NCBI GenBank assembly: GCA_964612455.1
Contig: CAZTCB010000008.1
Span: 1 to 42,905 of the forward strand
Direction: 5' to 3'
Origin: SFEB01 sp964612455
GTDB taxonomy: Bacteria; Bacillota; Clostridia; Christensenellales; CAG-314
Length of the DNA: 42,905 nt
In this document: in pieces, positions 5,977 to 13,476 of the stretch
Layout: each line of letters opens with the position of its first letter
Numbering within the stretch: position 1 is the stretch's first letter
Notes under the pieces: model-generated
Database searches by the model: none
Seen by the model: only the letters and a program-made list of their open reading frames with translations
Told to the model about the DNA's origin: nothing
Translations under genes and position numbers: made by a program

Positions 5977-7581
5977 ATGGAAGGAACGTTTTGGGCGATA
6001 GTGCCTGCGGTGGTTACTATAGTCATAGCACTTTTATTTAAGCAGGTGTACGTGGCGTTGTTTGTAGGCGTTTTTACGGGAGCCATGATGCTTGCGGGAG
6101 GAAACCCTCTCATTGCCTTTGAGAGGCTTTTTAAGGTGATGTCGACTACGTTGTCGGGTAGCGGCGACGGCGTTTACAACTACGAGCACGGCGCGATACT
6201 CATATTTATACTCATGCTCGGCATATTGGTCGTCATGATGAATAAAGCGGGAGGGACGCAAGCCATAGGCAATTGGTTCGGTAAAAAGGTCAAATCGCGC
6301 AAAGGCATATTGGGCGTGACTACGGGCTTTGGCGTGTTGATGTTTATGGACGATTATTTCAATCGTCTTGCTACGGGCAGCGTAATGCGTCCGATAACCG
6401 ACAAATATCGCATCAGCCGCACCAAATTGGCGTTCATCATCGGTTCGTTGTCGGTGTCGGTTTGCATACTCGTCCCCGTTTCGAGCTGGGCGAGCGCCGT
6501 TTCGAGTACGATAGGTCAGGGATTGCAGGAGGCGGGTTCGGACGCGAATGCTTTTAACCTGTACATTCAGTCTATATTGTGCAACTTTTATCCGATACTT
6601 ACGATTATATTTATCATCGTGACTTCCGTCCTCGGTATGGACTTTTTGACGATAAGAAAGCGCGAAAAAACGGCAATAGAAACGGGAGACGTCCTCTGCG
6701 GAAAGGAGCCGACTTTTGCCTCGGGCGAGGACTACGAGGTCGGTTCTCGCGGCAAAATCATGGATTTGGTATTGCCTATCGTCGCGATGATAGCGTTTTC
6801 TATCGGATTTATGTTTTACTTTAACGCCAAGTACGGCGACATGCTTGCGGCGATATCTCTGGCTTGCGGCTCTACTCTCGCCGTCGTGTTTGCGATGATA
6901 TTGTATATCCCGCGCGGGGTGTTGAGTTTTGCCGAGTGCAACAAGAGTTTCGGCGACGGATTTAAATCCATTTGCGACGTATTCATGATACTTATTCTTG
7001 CATGGACGCTTGCGGATATATGTTCGGAGCTTAAGGTGGGCGAGTTTGTTTCGTCCATTGCCAACGCCATGGGCGACGCGAAGGTGCTGTTGCCCGCCAT
7101 CATGTTTCTTATCGCGATGGCGACGTCTTTCGCAACGGGTACGAGCTGGGGTACGTTTGGCATTATCGTGCCGTTGGTCGTGCCTATGTTTACGCTCGAG
7201 GAAATAGGTACGCCTTTGCAGATACTGACGGTATCGGGAGTTTTGTCGGGAGCGGTATTCGGCGATCAGGTTTCGCCGATATCCGACGCAACTATTTTGT
7301 CGGCGGCAACCGCCCAGTGCGATCACATGGATTACGTCAACGCGCAACTGCCCATTGCTCTTATTAACGCGGTAATGGCTTTCGTCGGTTTTTTGGTAGG
7401 AGGGCTGACGAAAAACATTTTAATCGGTTGGGCGGTCGCTATAGTCGCGTTTGTCGGATTTATCGCCGTGTCTTACTTTGTCAAAAAGAAAAAAGGTCAG
7501 TTGTTGCCGAAATTGACGATTGACGATTTCGCAACTGCGGACACCGACAATGACGCCGACAGCAAAGCGGAAATGGCTTGA
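5977..7581 (+). CDS. NhaC-type Na+/H+ antiporter
   Basis: A 534-residue polytopic membrane protein of the NhaC family, which exchanges Na+ for H+ (some members carry malate/lactate or other ions). The family signature FMDDYFNRLATGSVMRPITDKY (residues 127-148) is clear, followed by LAFIIGSLSVSVCILVPVSSWAS. Further conserved stretches are ATSFATGTSWGTFGIIVPL (near 385) and SGAVFGDQVSPISDATILSA (near 423). About ten to twelve hydrophobic helices are visible and the C-terminus is short and acidic. AAGGAG lies 13 bases before the ATG and AGGGG 6 bases before it. It is transcribed alone. With the Na+-pumping decarboxylase downstream it suggests an Na+ circuit. Confidence 0.9.
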   Translation: MEGTFWAIVPAVVTIVIALLFKQVYVALFVGVFTGAMMLAGGNPLIAFERLFKVMSTTLSGSGDGVYNYEHGAILIFILMLGILVVMMNKAGGTQAIGNWFGKKVKSRKGILGVTTGFGVLMFMDDYFNRLATGSVMRPITDKYRISRTKLAFIIGSLSVSVCILVPVSSWASAVSSTIGQGLQEAGSDANAFNLYIQSILCNFYPILTIIFIIVTSVLGMDFLTIRKREKTAIETGDVLCGKEPTFASGEDYEVGSRGKIMDLVLPIVAMIAFSIGFMFYFNAKYGDMLAAISLACGSTLAVVFAMILYIPRGVLSFAECNKSFGDGFKSICDVFMILILAWTLADICSELKVGEFVSSIANAMGDAKVLLPAIMFLIAMATSFATGTSWGTFGIIVPLVVPMFTLEEIGTPLQILTVSGVLSGAVFGDQVSPISDATILSAATAQCDHMDYVNAQLPIALINAVMAFVGFLVGGLTKNILIGWAVAIVAFVGFIAVSYFVKKKKGQLLPKLTIDDFATADTDNDADSKAEMA

Positions 7582-7627
7582 CGTTGCGGTCGGTGAGAAA
7601 GGCTCGAAACTTTTTAATAAAAATAAA

Positions 7628-7670
7628 AACGCACGCATGGTTCTGTTACTTAGGACTATGCGTGTTTTCT
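7628..7670 (+). terminator. Probable terminator after NhaC
   Basis: Arms CACGCAT and ATGCGTG enclose an inner helix GTTCT/AGGAC with loop GTTACTT, followed by TTTTCTTTATTT. The T tract is imperfect. Confidence 0.6.
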
Positions 7671-7701
7671 TTATTTATCGCAATCAATTTGCAAAAAACG
7701 A

Positions 7702-7730
7702 TTGCGTTTTTCGTTTTCTTGTGTTATAGT
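7702..7730 (+). promoter_or_regulatory. Promoter of the riboswitch-ATPase transcript
   Basis: -35 TTGCGT (7702-7707), a 17-base spacer and -10 TATAGT (7725-7730). Transcription would start near 7737, exactly at the 5' side of riboswitch helix P1. Confidence 0.75.
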
Positions 7731-7734
7731 AAAA

Positions 7735-7830
7735 ACACACAGAGGGAGTAATTCCGCACTGCGGTGCGAAGCGTATCCGTCATGACGGCTTTAATGCCCG
7801 GGATGCTTACAGAGAATGAGACTCATGTGC
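7735..7830 (+). promoter_or_regulatory. yybP-ykoY manganese riboswitch aptamer
   Basis: The order of elements matches the yybP-ykoY class. P1 pairs CACA..GAG (7736-7744) with CTC..TGTG (7822-7829). Conserved GGGAGTA (7744-7750) follows P1. A P2 hairpin CGCAC/GTGCG comes next. A P3 helix AAGC..ATC/GATGCTT encloses conserved CGTCAT (7778-7783) and CCCGG, with a small GGC/GCC hairpin between. AGA precedes the 3' strand of P1. Members of this class bind Mn2+ and usually switch genes on. P1 shares bases with the 5' arm of the terminator, so Mn2+ binding should prevent termination. Confidence 0.85.
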
Positions 7831-7863
7831 AGCCTTAATCGGCGTGCGCATGAGTTTTTTTTT
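7821..7863 (+). terminator. Riboswitch expression-platform terminator
   Basis: Arm ACTCATGTGCAGCC (7821-7834) pairs with GGCGTGCGCATGAGT (7841-7855) around TTAATC, followed by a run of nine T. The 5' arm overlaps the 3' strand of aptamer helix P1, giving two exclusive folds. Confidence 0.88.
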
Positions 7864-7948
7864 GTTGTAGAAGGGGTATAAAAAATCATACTATACCAAA
7901 AAACGATATAAAAACGAATAACTATAACTAATAAAGGAGTTAAAAACA

Positions 7949-10627
7949 ATGAAACAAGCGTACGGTTGTTCTACCCGCGAGGTGATAGAGTCGCTTGCCT
8001 CGACGGAAGAAGGGCTTACTTCGACGGAGGCGACGGTCAGGCAGTCAAAGTACGGACCGAACAAATTGAAAGAGGTGAAAAAACTGAGTATTTTGCAACG
8101 TTTTTTTGCGCAATTGAGGGACCCTATGCTGATTATTCTGCTCGTTGCGGCGGGAGTCAGCGCGCTTACGGGGATGCTTGCGGGAGAAAGCGAATGGGCG
8201 GAAGTCATCATTATTTTGGTAGTGGTGTTGCTCAACGCGGTGTTGGGCGTCATTCAGGAAAGTAAGGCGGAAGCGGCGATAGAGGCGTTGCAGACCATGA
8301 CTGCCGCGACGTGCAAAGTCGTTCGCGACGGCAAGACGATAGTGCTCCGTTCGGAGCAACTGGTGCCGGGCGACGTGATTTTGCTCGAGGCGGGCGACGC
8401 CGTGCCTGCCGACGGGCGACTGATAGAGAGTGCGTCGCTCAAGATAGAAGAAGCCGCCCTCACCGGCGAGTCGGTACCCGTCAATAAGATTCTCGACGCG
8501 CTCGGCGAAAAAGGCGGTAGGGCCGATATACCGCTCGGCGACAGAAAAAACATGTGTTATATGGGTTCTACCGTCGTTTACGGCAGAGGCAGAGCTATTG
8601 TCACGGCTACGGGAATGGATACCGAAATGGGAAAAATCGCCGGAGCTTTGTCTGCCACGGCAGAAGAGCAGACGCCGTTGCAACGCAAGTTGGACGAACT
8701 CGGCAAAACGCTTTCCAAAATGGTACTCGGTATTTGCGTGTTTATTTTTCTCTTTAACCTGTTTATGGCGCGGGGAGAACTCGCTCAGCAAGGTCATACC
8801 CTGACCGTGATTTTAAAAACCTTTATGGTTGCCGTTTCGCTTGCCGTTGCGGCTATCCCCGAGGGACTCGCCACGGTAGTGACGGTTGTCCTTTCTATAG
8901 GCGTTACCAAGATGTCGCGACGCAACGCGGTCATTCGTCGGTTGACGGCGGTAGAAACGCTCGGTTGCACGCAAGTCATATGTTCGGACAAAACGGGTAC
9001 GCTGACGCAAAACAAAATGACGGTTGTCGAGCATACGGGCGAGACGGCTTTGGTGGCGGCGGCAATGGCTTTGTGCTCGGACGCGGTGTTAAACGAAAAA
9101 AACACGGCAGAGGGAGAGCCTACCGAGTGCGCTCTCGTAAACTTTGCTTATTCCGTCGGGATAAAAAAGCAGGATTTGGAGAAGGCTACTCCGCGCGTCG
9201 ACGAGGCTCCGTTTGACTCGATGCGCAAGATGATGTCTACCGTACATGACGCGGGAGGAAGTTTCGTTCAGTATACCAAAGGCGGGCCGGACGTCGTACT
9301 CGCCAGGTGTGCGTACTATTACGAGGGCGGTGAGGTCAAACTCATGACCGAAGCCAAACGCCGCGAAATAACAGACGCCAACAAGGCTATGGCGGACAGG
9401 GCGTTGCGCGTGTTGGCGGTTGCCAGACGCGATTGGAAAGAAAAGCCGACAGACGACTCTCCCGAGTATCTCGAAAAAGACCTCGTATTTTTGGGATTGA
9501 CGGGAATGATAGACCCCGTCCGACCCGAAGTAAAGGCGGCGATAGAAGAATGTCGTAGCGCGGGGATACGCGCGGTGATGATTACGGGCGATCACAAAGA
9601 TACGGCGGTTGCCATAGCGAAAGAACTCGGTATTATTTCCGACGCGTCCGAAGCGATAACGGGCGCGGAGTTGGAAAAAATGACCGACGAACAGTTGCTC
9701 GAGTCGGTCAGACGGTTTGGCGTCTACGCCCGCGTGCAACCCGAGCACAAGACGCGTATAGTCAACGCATGGAAAGCTCTCGGCGCAATAACGGCTATGA
9801 CGGGTGACGGCGTAAACGACGCTCCGTCCATCAAATCTGCCGACATAGGAGTGGGTATGGGTATCACGGGTACCGACGTAACGAAAAACGTCGCGGACAT
9901 GGTGTTGGCGGACGACAACTTTGCGACGATAGTCTCCGCGGTAGGCGAAGGTCGTCGTATTTACGACAATATCCGCAAGGCGATACAGTTTTTGCTTGCG
10001 TCCAACATGAGCGAGGTTCTCGGCGTGTTTGTGGCGACGATTATGGGGTTTACGCTCCTCAATCCCGTCCATTTGTTGTTTATCAATCTCGTGACGGATT
10101 GTTTCCCCGCGCTTGCGCTCGGTATGGAAGACGCGGAACCGGATACGATGAGCCGTCCGCCGCGTAGATCCGACGCGGGTATATTTGCAGACGGATTGCT
10201 CGGAGACGTGGTTTATCAGGGCGTATTGGTCACTGCGTTGACGATAATCTCGTACATCATAGGCAACTCGTTTGAGGTCGGGCACTTTGCGTTGCCTGTC
10301 GGCGTTTCGGACCATGGCATGACGATGGCGTTTTTGACGATGAGTATGTGCGAAATATTCCATTCGTTTAACATGCGGTCGCAACGCAAGTCGATTTTCG
10401 GATTGAAAAAGCACAACAAGGTTTTGTGGATAGCTATGCTTGGTTCGTTGGCGCTCACGACGGCAGTACTGGAGATACCGTTTATCGCCGACGCATTCGG
10501 ATTTACGCCCGTCGGGTTTGTAGAATACGCTACCGCGCTCGTCCTTGCCGTAATGGTTATTCCGATAGTCGAGCTCGTCAAGCTTTGTCAGCGCAGCGCC
10601 GCGAAAAAGCGTGCGAAAAAAATTTAA
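7949..10627 (+). CDS. P-type cation ATPase (P2 Ca2+/Mn2+ type), probable Mn2+ exporter
   Basis: An 892-residue P2-type ATPase. Visible motifs are the A-domain TGES (172-175), M4 AIPEGLATVVT, phosphorylation site DKTGTLT (Asp 347), N-domain KGGPDVVLARC, P-domain MITGDHKDTA and TGDGVNDAP (618-626), and M6 NLVTDCFPALALG. The N, T and D of M6 match a cation site of SERCA-type pumps. SERCA-like bacterial pumps move Ca2+ or Mn2+ out of the cell. The Mn2+ riboswitch in front argues strongly for Mn2+, as in the L. lactis YoaB pump. The site AAAGGAG lies before the ATG. The last helices end in a basic tail. Cation preference is an inference from regulation. Confidence 0.93.
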   Translation: MKQAYGCSTREVIESLASTEEGLTSTEATVRQSKYGPNKLKEVKKLSILQRFFAQLRDPMLIILLVAAGVSALTGMLAGESEWAEVIIILVVVLLNAVLGVIQESKAEAAIEALQTMTAATCKVVRDGKTIVLRSEQLVPGDVILLEAGDAVPADGRLIESASLKIEEAALTGESVPVNKILDALGEKGGRADIPLGDRKNMCYMGSTVVYGRGRAIVTATGMDTEMGKIAGALSATAEEQTPLQRKLDELGKTLSKMVLGICVFIFLFNLFMARGELAQQGHTLTVILKTFMVAVSLAVAAIPEGLATVVTVVLSIGVTKMSRRNAVIRRLTAVETLGCTQVICSDKTGTLTQNKMTVVEHTGETALVAAAMALCSDAVLNEKNTAEGEPTECALVNFAYSVGIKKQDLEKATPRVDEAPFDSMRKMMSTVHDAGGSFVQYTKGGPDVVLARCAYYYEGGEVKLMTEAKRREITDANKAMADRALRVLAVARRDWKEKPTDDSPEYLEKDLVFLGLTGMIDPVRPEVKAAIEECRSAGIRAVMITGDHKDTAVAIAKELGIISDASEAITGAELEKMTDEQLLESVRRFGVYARVQPEHKTRIVNAWKALGAITAMTGDGVNDAPSIKSADIGVGMGITGTDVTKNVADMVLADDNFATIVSAVGEGRRIYDNIRKAIQFLLASNMSEVLGVFVATIMGFTLLNPVHLLFINLVTDCFPALALGMEDAEPDTMSRPPRRSDAGIFADGLLGDVVYQGVLVTALTIISYIIGNSFEVGHFALPVGVSDHGMTMAFLTMSMCEIFHSFNMRSQRKSIFGLKKHNKVLWIAMLGSLALTTAVLEIPFIADAFGFTPVGFVEYATALVLAVMVIPIVELVKLCQRSAAKKRAKKI

Positions 10628-10628
10628 T

Positions 10629-10675
10629 CCGTCATTGTTGACGACCAAAGGACGTTAAGGCACAAATAATGACGG
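10629..10675 (+). other. Inverted repeat after the ATPase gene, possible terminator
   Basis: CCGTCATT (10629-10636) and AATGACGG (10668-10675) form an 8-pair stem around a 31-base loop, followed by TTGTTTGGTT. There is no clean T run, so termination is uncertain. Confidence 0.35.
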
Positions 10676-10693
10676 TTGTTTGGTTAAAAACAC

Positions 10694-10722
10694 TTGCAAA
10701 CGGAAACAATATTTGATATAAT
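10694..10722 (+). promoter_or_regulatory. Promoter of the DUF1858 gene
   Basis: -35 TTGCAA (10694-10699), a 17-base spacer and perfect -10 TATAAT (10717-10722). Confidence 0.75.
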
Positions 10723-10796
10723 AAATAAGGACGCGGATTTGCGAGTAAAGACGGACGAAAGCGCGTTCTTGATAAAAGAAAAGGAGATTAGGTAAC

Positions 10797-10991
10797 ATGA
10801 TTACGAAAGATATGACGATTATGGAAGTATTGCAAACCAATCGCAACACGGCGGGCGTATTTGCCGCCTACAACATGGGCTGTATAGGATGCCTTGCCGC
10901 TCACGGCGAGACGGTGGAGCAGGCTGCCGTTCATCACGGCGTAGACGTTGACGAAATGATAGAAAAACTCAACGAAGTCTGCAAAGGTTAA
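10797..10991 (+). CDS. DUF1858 redox-disulfide domain protein (ScdA N-terminal-like)
   Basis: A 64-residue protein that is almost entirely one DUF1858 domain. It shows MTIMEVLQTNRNTAGVFAAYNMGCIGC, with the CIGC pair at residues 29-32, then a second helical half with VDVDEMIEKLNEV. This small domain occurs with hybrid-cluster proteins and at the N-terminus of ScdA/RIC iron-cluster repair proteins. The Cys pair is thought to be redox active. Here it is free-standing, with its own promoter and terminator and AAAAGGAG before the ATG. Its partner is not visible in the window. Confidence 0.85.
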   Translation: MITKDMTIMEVLQTNRNTAGVFAAYNMGCIGCLAAHGETVEQAAVHHGVDVDEMIEKLNEVCKG

Positions 10992-11005
10992 TTTGACGAC
11001 GAAAG

Positions 11006-11034
11006 AAAAACCGCCCTCGAGAGGACGGTTTTTT
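11006..11034 (+). terminator. Terminator between DUF1858 and ridA (convergent)
   Basis: AAAACCG and CCTC pair with GAGG and CGGTTTT through a C-A mismatch, followed by TTTT. Flanking A and T runs could let it serve both strands of this convergent gene pair. Confidence 0.8.
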
Positions 11035-11060
11035 GTCGTTTTGGGTTTCGGCGTCGCGTT

Positions 11061-11429
11061 TTAGATTTCGGCAATTGCCTCTATCTCGACGAGGACGTTT
11101 TTGGGCAAGGTCTTTACCGCTACGCAACTGCGGGCGGGTTTGCTCGTAAAATACTTGGCGTAGACTTCGTTAAACTTTGCAAAGTCGCCCATGTCGGCGA
11201 GGAAACAAGTGGTCTTTACCACTTTGCAGATACAAGTGCCCGCCGCCTCGAGGACTGCGGCGACGTTTTTGCAGGATTGCTCCGCCTGAGCCTCTATGCC
11301 TTCGGGGATAGTGCCGTCCGTCGGATTGACTGGGATTTGACCGCTGGTGATTGCGAGATTGCCGACGAGCATGCCCTGACTGTAGGGACCGATTGCGCCG
11401 GGAGCTTTGTCAGTACTGATAATTTTCAT
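11061..11429 (-). CDS. ridA: RidA family enamine/imine deaminase
   Basis: A 122-residue protein of the RidA (YjgF/YER057c) family, a soluble trimer that hydrolyses reactive 2-aminoacrylate and other imines made by PLP enzymes. Family stretches are MKIISTDKAPGAIGPYSQ at the start, ITSGQIPVNP, the catalytic-Arg segment PARSCVAVKTLPKNVLVEIEAIAE and the paired Glu near the C-terminus. The open frame reaches 40 codons further upstream, but the internal ATG at 11429 has AAGGAG 9 bases before it and gives the normal family length. It is transcribed alone from its own promoter. Confidence 0.94.
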   Translation of the reverse strand: MKIISTDKAPGAIGPYSQGMLVGNLAITSGQIPVNPTDGTIPEGIEAQAEQSCKNVAAVLEAAGTCICKVVKTTCFLADMGDFAKFNEVYAKYFTSKPARSCVAVKTLPKNVLVEIEAIAEI

Positions 11430-11469
11430 TGATGAGTCTCCTTTTTCGTTTATTTTTTTAGATAAGTCT

Positions 11470-11498
11470 ATTTTATCATTTATTTTGCCGACGGTCAA
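11470..11498 (-). promoter_or_regulatory. Promoter of ridA
   Basis: On the minus strand: -35 TTGACC (11493-11498), a 17-base spacer and -10 TAAAAT (11470-11475). It lies downstream of the longer upstream frame start, which supports the shorter protein. Confidence 0.75.
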
Positions 11499-11673
11499 AC
11501 GCTGAGCGGAATAAAAAGTAAAAAATAAAAACGCATTCGCCGAAAACAAACAAATTCAATCATTTGTCAATAAAACGTTGTTAATATTCAGACAAACGGT
11601 GCCGATTTCGGTATCGTTTGCAACCGACAATAACGGTTTAGTTTTTAATTTTTAGTCTGACGGGAGGAGTATT

Positions 11674-12993
11674 ATGAAAAAATCAAAAGTGTTGAGAGTT
11701 TTGGCAACGGTGGTTTGTCTTTGTCTCGTGTTCGTGCTTGCGTCATGCTCGACGGAGGCTTTGTCGGCGTACGAGATAGCCGTCAAAAACGGTTTCGTAG
11801 GCAGCGAGGCGGATTGGTTGGCGAGTCTTAAAGGAGCGTCTGCTGAAAAACTGACCGTAAACGATATTTACGACGCGGCTGTCGAAAACGGATACACGGG
11901 GAGTTTTTTAGAGTTTTTGAAAGAGTACCTCAGTTACGATTCGTCCGGTAGTTTGATAACCGGCGCAAACAAGGCGTTGCGCTCGTCCGTCTCCGTCGTA
12001 GGACAGTTTGACGTCACGAGCAGGGATTTTTTCGGGGGTTTGACGAAAGAAACTTATTCTTCGTCGGGCAGCGGCGTTATCATCGAGCTTGACAAGACGA
12101 AAGGGGACGCGTATATCGTGACCAACTATCACGTCGTGTACAGCGTGTATTGCAGTACGTCAAACCATATCATAGACGATATCTCCGTTTATATTTACGG
12201 TCGCGAGTACGCGGAGTACGCCATAGACGCCAAGTACGTCGGCGGCAGTTTAAATTACGATATAGCCGTTTTAAAGGTGACGGGTAGCGAGACTCTGCGC
12301 AACAGCGATTGCATCGAGGCAACCGTGGCGGACAGTACCGAAGTTGTGGTCGGGCAGACGGTAATGGCTGTCGGCAACGCCGAAGGGGGCGGGATATCCG
12401 TCACCAAGGGTATCGTAAGCGTATCGAGCGAGCGTATAGAAATGACGGCGGCAGACGGGGTAAGCACGGTGAGTTTCAGAGTCATGCGCGTGGACGCGGG
12501 TATCAACGGCGGCAACAGCGGAGGCGGATTGTTTGACGAAAACGGAAATCTCGTCGGAGTGGTCAACGCCAAGATGGTCGACGAAGAAATAGAGGCAATG
12601 GGGTACGCCATTCCCTCCAACAACGCTCTCGCCGTCGCACAACAAATAATAGACAACGGCAAGGTGAGCAAGTGCCTGTTGGGCGTCACGCTGGCGGTCA
12701 CGGACAGTACCGCCGTCTACGACACCGAGACGCAGGTGCTGACAATCGTCGAGCAGGTGACCGTGGACGCGGTGGGTACGGGCGCGGCTTCCGGCGTATT
12801 GAAAAAAGGCGATGTTCTGGTTAGTTTTACGCATGGCGGTACCACGACCAAAATCACGCGCGACTATATATTGCTCGACCTCATGCTCAGGTGTAGGGTG
12901 GGCGACCAGGTGACACTGCGTTTCGTCCGCAACGGGACGGAGTATACCGAGGCCATTACTATCGGTTCTCAGCACGTGACGACGGTGAATTGA
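11674..12993 (+). CDS. HtrA/DegP-like trypsin-fold lipoprotein protease with PDZ domain
   Basis: A 439-residue secreted serine protease. Residues 1-25 form a lipoprotein signal with lipobox LASC (Cys 25). Two related segments follow, AYEIAVKNGFVGSEADWLASLKG (32-54) and IYDAAVENGYTGSFLEFLKEYL (65-86), a motif often seen in Firmicutes surface proteins. The S1C domain has His 153 (VTNYHVV), Asp 196 (NYDIAVLKV) and Ser 282 (GGNSGGGLFD). A PDZ-like domain fills about 340-435 (GAASGVLKKGDVLVSF). HtrA-type proteases handle misfolded envelope proteins; the lipid anchor replaces the usual membrane helix. GGGAGGAG lies before the ATG. Substrates are unknown. The upstream gap 11499-11673 shows no clear promoter. 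Confidence 0.9.
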   Translation: MKKSKVLRVLATVVCLCLVFVLASCSTEALSAYEIAVKNGFVGSEADWLASLKGASAEKLTVNDIYDAAVENGYTGSFLEFLKEYLSYDSSGSLITGANKALRSSVSVVGQFDVTSRDFFGGLTKETYSSSGSGVIIELDKTKGDAYIVTNYHVVYSVYCSTSNHIIDDISVYIYGREYAEYAIDAKYVGGSLNYDIAVLKVTGSETLRNSDCIEATVADSTEVVVGQTVMAVGNAEGGGISVTKGIVSVSSERIEMTAADGVSTVSFRVMRVDAGINGGNSGGGLFDENGNLVGVVNAKMVDEEIEAMGYAIPSNNALAVAQQIIDNGKVSKCLLGVTLAVTDSTAVYDTETQVLTIVEQVTVDAVGTGAASGVLKKGDVLVSFTHGGTTTKITRDYILLDLMLRCRVGDQVTLRFVRNGTEYTEAITIGSQHVTTVN

Positions 12994-13024
12994 TTGTATA
13001 CGACTATTTTTAAAAAACGCGTAT

Positions 13025-13080
13025 ATTTTCTACCCGCTTGAGCAAACTAAGACTACATTCTTTAAACGGAGGTAGAAAAT
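13025..13080 (+). repeat. Inverted repeat that could mask the start of the zinc-ribbon gene
   Basis: ATTTTCTACC (13025-13034) and GGTAGAAAAT (13071-13080) are perfect 10-base complements with a 36-base loop. The right arm contains part of the GGAGG site (13068-13072) and the first two bases of the ATG (13079). Confidence 0.5.
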
Positions 13081-13228
13081 GAAGAATATCGTTAAAACCG
13101 GCGAAAAGCCCGGCAAAGGAACTTATTCCTGCACCAACTGCGGCACCGACGTTACACTCGGTACGAGCGACAAATGTCCGCCTTGCCCCAAGTGCAACAA
13201 CAGTGAGTTTAAAAAATGTAACGGCTAA
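13079..13228 (+). CDS. Small zinc-ribbon protein
   Basis: A 49-residue peptide with two Cys knuckles: CTNCG (Cys 18 and 21) and CPPCPKC (Cys 33, 36 and 39), plus Cys 47. The spacing fits a rubredoxin-like or zinc-ribbon fold binding one Zn2+ or Fe. GGAGG precedes the ATG. The gene lies between the protease and a very strong terminator. It resembles short zinc-ribbon proteins common in Clostridia. No function is known to me, and redox or metal storage would be a guess. Confidence 0.75.
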   Translation: MKNIVKTGEKPGKGTYSCTNCGTDVTLGTSDKCPPCPKCNNSEFKKCNG

Positions 13229-13239
13229 AAAACGGTCGG

Positions 13240-13283
13240 CGAAAGACCTTTCCTTTTTCGGGGAAGGTCTTTCGTTTTTTTTT
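13240..13283 (+). terminator. Strong terminator after the zinc-ribbon gene
   Basis: An 11-pair perfect stem CGAAAGACCTT/AAGGTCTTTCG plus CC/GG around TTTTTCG-type loop bases, followed by nine T. Confidence 0.92.
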
Positions 13284-13328
13284 CGGACGGGCAGTGGAAA
13301 GTTTCACAAACAACTTTTCGTTTTTCGG

Positions 13329-13356
13329 TTGACTTTGGTTTTTTTTGTGATATGAT
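13329..13356 (+). promoter_or_regulatory. Promoter of the oxaloacetate decarboxylase operon
   Basis: -35 TTGACT (13329-13334), a 16-base spacer and -10 TATGAT (13351-13356). A leader of about 115 bases follows. The -35 lies within the left arm of a 12-base perfect inverted repeat, TTTTTCGGTTGA (13321-13332) and TCAACCGAAAAA (13436-13447). Confidence 0.6.
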
Positions 13357-13476
13357 AGTATTGGTTGAGGTTGGGGTTTTTGTTGCGCGGCAATCTCGTT
13401 TCGCTTGGCGGGACGGGCGCCGAAATGACGAAAAATCAACCGAAAAAACTAAAAATATTTTACTAAGAGGAACGAA

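Noticed and set aside
6034..7347. 437-residue open frame on the minus strand
   Set aside because: Antisense to nhaC, rich in Arg and His, with no signal, motif or ribosome binding site.
7777..7788. Perfect palindrome CCGTCATGACGG as a protein operator
   Set aside because: It coincides with the conserved CGTCA element of the riboswitch and is better explained there.
9089..10648. 519-residue open frame on the minus strand
   Set aside because: It lies antisense to the P-type ATPase, has an Arg/His/Tyr-rich composition and no family signature. It is a shadow of codon bias.
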